The notes under the pieces were generated by a model that saw only the letters and a list, made by a program, of their open reading frames with translations, ran no database searches and was not told the DNA's origin. The position numbers and the translations under genes were made by a program. Of a DNA stretch of 64,000 nt, positions 61,804 through 64,000 are shown piece by piece; the first letter of the stretch is position 1, and every line of letters starts with the position of its first letter. Source of the DNA: an uncultured Chryseobacterium sp. (GTDB taxonomy: Bacteria; Bacteroidota; Bacteroidia; Flavobacteriales; Weeksellaceae); contig CAJYGB010000006.1 in NCBI GenBank assembly GCA_913774355.1, forward strand, positions 186,001 through 250,000, given 5' to 3'.

Positions 61804-61811
61804 TAAATTTG
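61804..61811 (+). promoter_or_regulatory. -7 promoter element abutting a lipoprotein start
   Basis: TAAATTTG ends 5 bp before ATG 61817; a transcript from here would be leaderless or nearly so. Confidence 0.45.
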
Positions 61812-61816
61812 TAAAA

Positions 61817-62278
61817 ATGAAAAAAACATTACTTTTATTTGCCTTTTCAGCGCTAGCGCTTACTTCTTGTAAAGATGATGATATCCAAGCTTATGAAATG
61901 GATATGATGAAAGGCGATTGGAAGATTAGTAAAAAAGAAGTAATATCCGGGAAAGACGATAAGACTGCACTTAATACTGAAGTTCCTACAGGATGCAGTG
62001 TTAAGAATAATCTGGAGTTCAGGACAGACTATTATACCTCATTTACCACTTATGGCGGAACGGGAACAGACTGCCAGGTGGCTACGAAGCTTGAAGGAAC
62101 TTACACTTATAATTCCGACACAAAGGATCTTGTGGTTACCTACAAGAACAACAGCCCGGTAAGTTACCGAATCGTTGTGCTTACCAGCTCGGAAATGAGA
62201 ATCAAGCAGACCTCGGGCAATATCGATCAGAACGGAGATACAATCGTAGATGCAGAATACATTACCTACAAAAGATAA
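61817..62278 (+). CDS. Lipocalin-like lipoprotein
   Basis: 153 residues from the ATG at 61817; upstream in-frame codons cover repeat DNA and are not used. Lipobox ALTSC (Cys about 18). The mature part (KGDWKISKKEVISG, CSVKNNLEFRTD, GTYTYNSDTKDLVVTY, IVVLTSSEMRIKQT) is the beta-barrel-like pattern of the lipocalin-like lipoproteins of Flavobacteria. Related to the truncated lipoprotein gene at 63615. Function unknown. It is followed by a terminator. Confidence 0.78.
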   Translation: MKKTLLLFAFSALALTSCKDDDIQAYEMDMMKGDWKISKKEVISGKDDKTALNTEVPTGCSVKNNLEFRTDYYTSFTTYGGTGTDCQVATKLEGTYTYNSDTKDLVVTYKNNSPVSYRIVVLTSSEMRIKQTSGNIDQNGDTIVDAEYITYKR

Positions 62279-62283
62279 AAAAG

Positions 62284-62313
62284 AAACTCCCGAATTTTTC
62301 CGGGAGTTTTTTA
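62284..62313 (+). terminator. Intrinsic terminator
   Basis: AAACTCCCG-AATTTTTC-CGGGAGTTT followed by T residues, six bases after the lipoprotein stop. Confidence 0.85.
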
Positions 62314-62357
62314 ATAAATGAAACAGAGAATTTAATATATCCTAAAATTATTAAACA

Positions 62358-63011
62358 ATGAAGAAGATATTTTCAGCATTTTTACTGCTTACCTTTGCCC
62401 TGTTCTTTTCACAGGAAAAGCCGATGTTCTGGCAGGACATCCAACGTTTTAAACAACTGGATCAGGAAAATCCACCGGCAAAAAATGCCATCCTTTTAGT
62501 GGGTAGTTCCTCGTTTACCAAATGGACGGATGTTGCCCGCTACTTCCCGGATAAAACCATCATCAACAGAGGATTCGGCGGATCCAGACTTACGGATCTT
62601 AACTATTATGCCAATGATCTCCTGAATCCTTACCAGCCCAAACAGATCATGATCTACTGCGGTGAAAACGATTTTGCGGATAATGATCAATTAAAGGCAG
62701 ATGTAGTTGTGGACCGGTTTAAAACTTTTTATAAAAAAATCAGGTCTAAATTTCCTAACATCGAAGTGGATTATATTTCGATCAAATATTCCCCGAGCCG
62801 CGAAAAGCTGTGGCCGCAAATGAAAGAAGCCAATAAAAAGATCGCTGCCTTTATGAAAAAACAGCCTCGTTCAGCATTTATCGATATTACGAAAGTCATG
62901 CAGGACGGCCAAGGAAACGTAAGAAAAGATCTCTTTGTAGAAGATATGCTTCACATGACACCGGAAGGCTACAGGCTCTGGACCTCAGTAATGAAACCTT
63001 ATATGAAATAA
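62358..63011 (+). CDS. Secreted SGNH/GDSL hydrolase
   Basis: 217 residues; signal peptide about 1-19. The four SGNH blocks are visible: LLVGSSSFT (block I, nucleophile Ser about 50-51), RGFGGSRLTD (block II Gly about 74), CGENDFAD (block III Asn104) and DMLHMTPEGY (block V Asp-x2-His). It should be an esterase or lipase/acetylhydrolase, perhaps acting on cell-surface acyl groups. The next gene starts one base after the stop. Confidence 0.9.
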   Translation: MKKIFSAFLLLTFALFFSQEKPMFWQDIQRFKQLDQENPPAKNAILLVGSSSFTKWTDVARYFPDKTIINRGFGGSRLTDLNYYANDLLNPYQPKQIMIYCGENDFADNDQLKADVVVDRFKTFYKKIRSKFPNIEVDYISIKYSPSREKLWPQMKEANKKIAAFMKKQPRSAFIDITKVMQDGQGNVRKDLFVEDMLHMTPEGYRLWTSVMKPYMK

Positions 63012-63012
63012 G

Positions 63013-63489
63013 ATGAACAGAGCTGCCCGGAATCTGCCTATTTACAAAAAGGCTGAAGAAATTTATAAAACGGTAACCATTATTACGGATTTGTTTCCGG
63101 AAGACAACAATTACCTGCAGAGCATCAAGTCCCATATCCTTGAGGACAGCATGGTGATCCTGGCGAAAATTTCCGGGGCCGAGGCCGTTAAGCTCTATGA
63201 TATCAAAATGGAAAATGCGGCTATTATCCGTAAAGCGGCAAGGGATATTATGATCAGCGGAAATAATCTTGAAATGTTCGGCTTTGCGGATGCAAAATAT
63301 TATAAACTGATCCGCAATCTCATTGAAGAATTCCGGGTTTTATTCGTAGACTGGGTAGCCGGATTCGATCCCAAGCATTTTATTGTGGATGATTGGGGGC
63401 TATTCAATCCACCCGGTATCACTACTGATTATGTCCAGCGTGACGATGAGCTTGATTTTTTGGATGAAGACCAAGATGATGAGGTATAG
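63013..63489 (+). CDS. Four-helix-bundle-like protein of unknown function
   Basis: 158 residues, mostly helical: YKKAEEIYKTVTIIT, LQSIKSHILEDSMVILAKI, KMENAAIIRKAARDIM and KLIRNLIEEFRVLFVDWV, the pattern of the S23/Avd-like four-helix bundle (about 1-115), then an acidic tail. Members of this group include accessory proteins of diversity-generating retroelements, but no reverse transcriptase is nearby. Coupled with the SGNH hydrolase (one base gap). Confidence 0.65.
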   Translation: MNRAARNLPIYKKAEEIYKTVTIITDLFPEDNNYLQSIKSHILEDSMVILAKISGAEAVKLYDIKMENAAIIRKAARDIMISGNNLEMFGFADAKYYKLIRNLIEEFRVLFVDWVAGFDPKHFIVDDWGLFNPPGITTDYVQRDDELDFLDEDQDDEV

Positions 63490-63496
63490 ATAAAAT

Positions 63497-63530
63497 TAAA
63501 GGCTGTTTCATGAGTAATGAGACGGCCTTT
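63497..63530 (+). terminator. Intrinsic terminator
   Basis: AAAGGCTGTTTCAT-GAGTA-ATGAGACGGCCTTTT, imperfect stem with wobble pairs and a T-rich end. Confidence 0.65.
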
Positions 63531-63614
63531 TCAATTTAAAAGATAATTGGAAAATTAATTTTGATGAAGTTATTTTTTTTCATTTCTTTGCATCTTTAAA
63601 ATTAATATAAATCC

Positions 63615-64000
63615 ATGAAAAAGCTATTATTTTTCGCCGTATCGGCAGGTTTCATTTTTACTTCATGCAATAATGACGATGAAGGAGACTCCAACTCGAT
63701 CGTAGGTACCTGGAGACCTGTAAGCGAAAAAGCCATTTCCGGAAAAAACGGAAATACCCTGTACAACGATCCCCACTCTTCCTGCTACAAAAAGAGTACA
63801 TTTAATTTTAAATCGAACAACACCGTATCCAGTACGATTTACGATGAAAACTCAAGCGGGAACTGCGAAAATTACGGAACTGATACGTCTCCGTATTCTT
63901 ATGATCCGGGAAACAAGCAACTTACCGTTGATGGTGAAACCAGCGAAGTGGTAGTCCTGAACAGCAAAGAACTGCATGTTGTGAGTGATTATGATGACGT
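63615..64000 (+). CDS. Lipocalin-like lipoprotein, 3' end outside the window
   Basis: ATG at 63615 opens a frame still open at the right edge. Signal with lipobox FTSC (Cys about 19), then VGTWRPVSEKAISGKNG, SSCYKKSTFNFKSN, YSYDPGNKQLTVDG and EVVVLNSKELHVV, matching the lipoprotein at 61817 (WKISKKEVISG; CSVKNNLEF; YTYNSDTKDLVV; IVVLTSSEMRI). It is a second member of that paralogue family, separated by the SGNH and helix-bundle genes. No function is known. Confidence 0.82.
   Translation, partial: MKKLLFFAVSAGFIFTSCNNDDEGDSNSIVGTWRPVSEKAISGKNGNTLYNDPHSSCYKKSTFNFKSNNTVSSTIYDENSSGNCENYGTDTSPYSYDPGNKQLTVDGETSEVVVLNSKELHVVSDYDD

Noticed and set aside
61685..61816. Upstream extension of the lipocalin-like lipoprotein
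   Set aside because: Would place a long leader before an evident lipoprotein signal and reads through repeat DNA and the -7 box.
63013..63489. Diversity-generating retroelement accessory (Avd) gene
   Set aside because: Only the general four-helix pattern fits; no reverse transcriptase or template/variable repeats nearby.

Overview
The window looks like chromosomal DNA from a Flavobacteriia member close to Chryseobacterium (Weeksellaceae). Evidence read from the sequence: Bacteroidetes-type -7 promoter elements (TAnnTTTG) with almost no Shine-Dalgarno use; three secreted proteins ending in type IX secretion (T9SS) sorting domains; a fused SecDF; an argF'-type carbamoyltransferase inside an arginine operon; a Bacteroidetes-style divergent PEP carboxylase; and many lipoproteins. 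It is mostly core genome. No rRNA, tRNA, prophage, intact insertion sequence or CRISPR array was seen.

Layout. (1) 1-9.3 kb: the tail of an Lrp/AsnC regulator, then a minus-strand arginine operon transcribed GNAT-argG-argC-argD-argF'-argB-argE-argH from a good -33/-7 promoter at 9331-9363. The carbamoyltransferase has Val at the residue that separates acetyl- from succinyl-ornithine enzymes, pointing to succinylated intermediates; the GNAT gene overlapping argG is the best candidate for the first enzyme (N-acylglutamate synthase). (2) 9.4-20.9 kb: a plus-strand short-chain fatty acid locus: transposase-derived zinc-ribbon/HTH protein, porin, MFS symporter, two small membrane proteins, a transporter-domain histidine kinase, a receiver-only response regulator, a propionyl-CoA-synthetase-like ligase and acetyl-CoA synthetase. 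(3) 21-28 kb: unknown protein, RelA/SpoT, NhaA, YihY/BrkB, RlmH, PAP2 phosphatase, TatA. (4) 28-33.4 kb: Tet-like MFS pump, a 1-kb non-coding tandem repeat rich in hairpins, SecDF. (5) 33.6-46.6 kb: PQQ-type dehydrogenase (T9SS), polytopic membrane protein, HemN, BNR-repeat protein, amino acid permease, PnuC, Tyr/Asn-rich lipoprotein, DapF, MltG, TonB-dependent receptor. (6) 46.6-50.5 kb: cytidylyltransferase-like protein, GalE, two related four-helix membrane proteins and a DegT aminotransferase, apparently a surface-glycan group, interrupted by a REP-like palindrome pair and a RAYT transposase remnant. (7) 50.5-64 kb: subtilase and LRR protein (both T9SS), esterase-like hydrolase, PEP carboxylase, small membrane proteins, lipoproteins, YqhD-like alcohol dehydrogenase, SGNH hydrolase, four-helix-bundle protein, and a truncated lipoprotein at the right edge.

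Functional links: acetate and propionate enter by porin and symporter, are activated by the two ligases, and the kinase/receiver pair probably senses supply. The most unusual unexplained DNA is the hairpin-rich tandem repeat at 29.4-30.4 kb and the inverted 35-bp palindromes around the RAYT remnant at 48.2-48.9 kb. All functional calls rest on reading motifs by eye; no database search was run.
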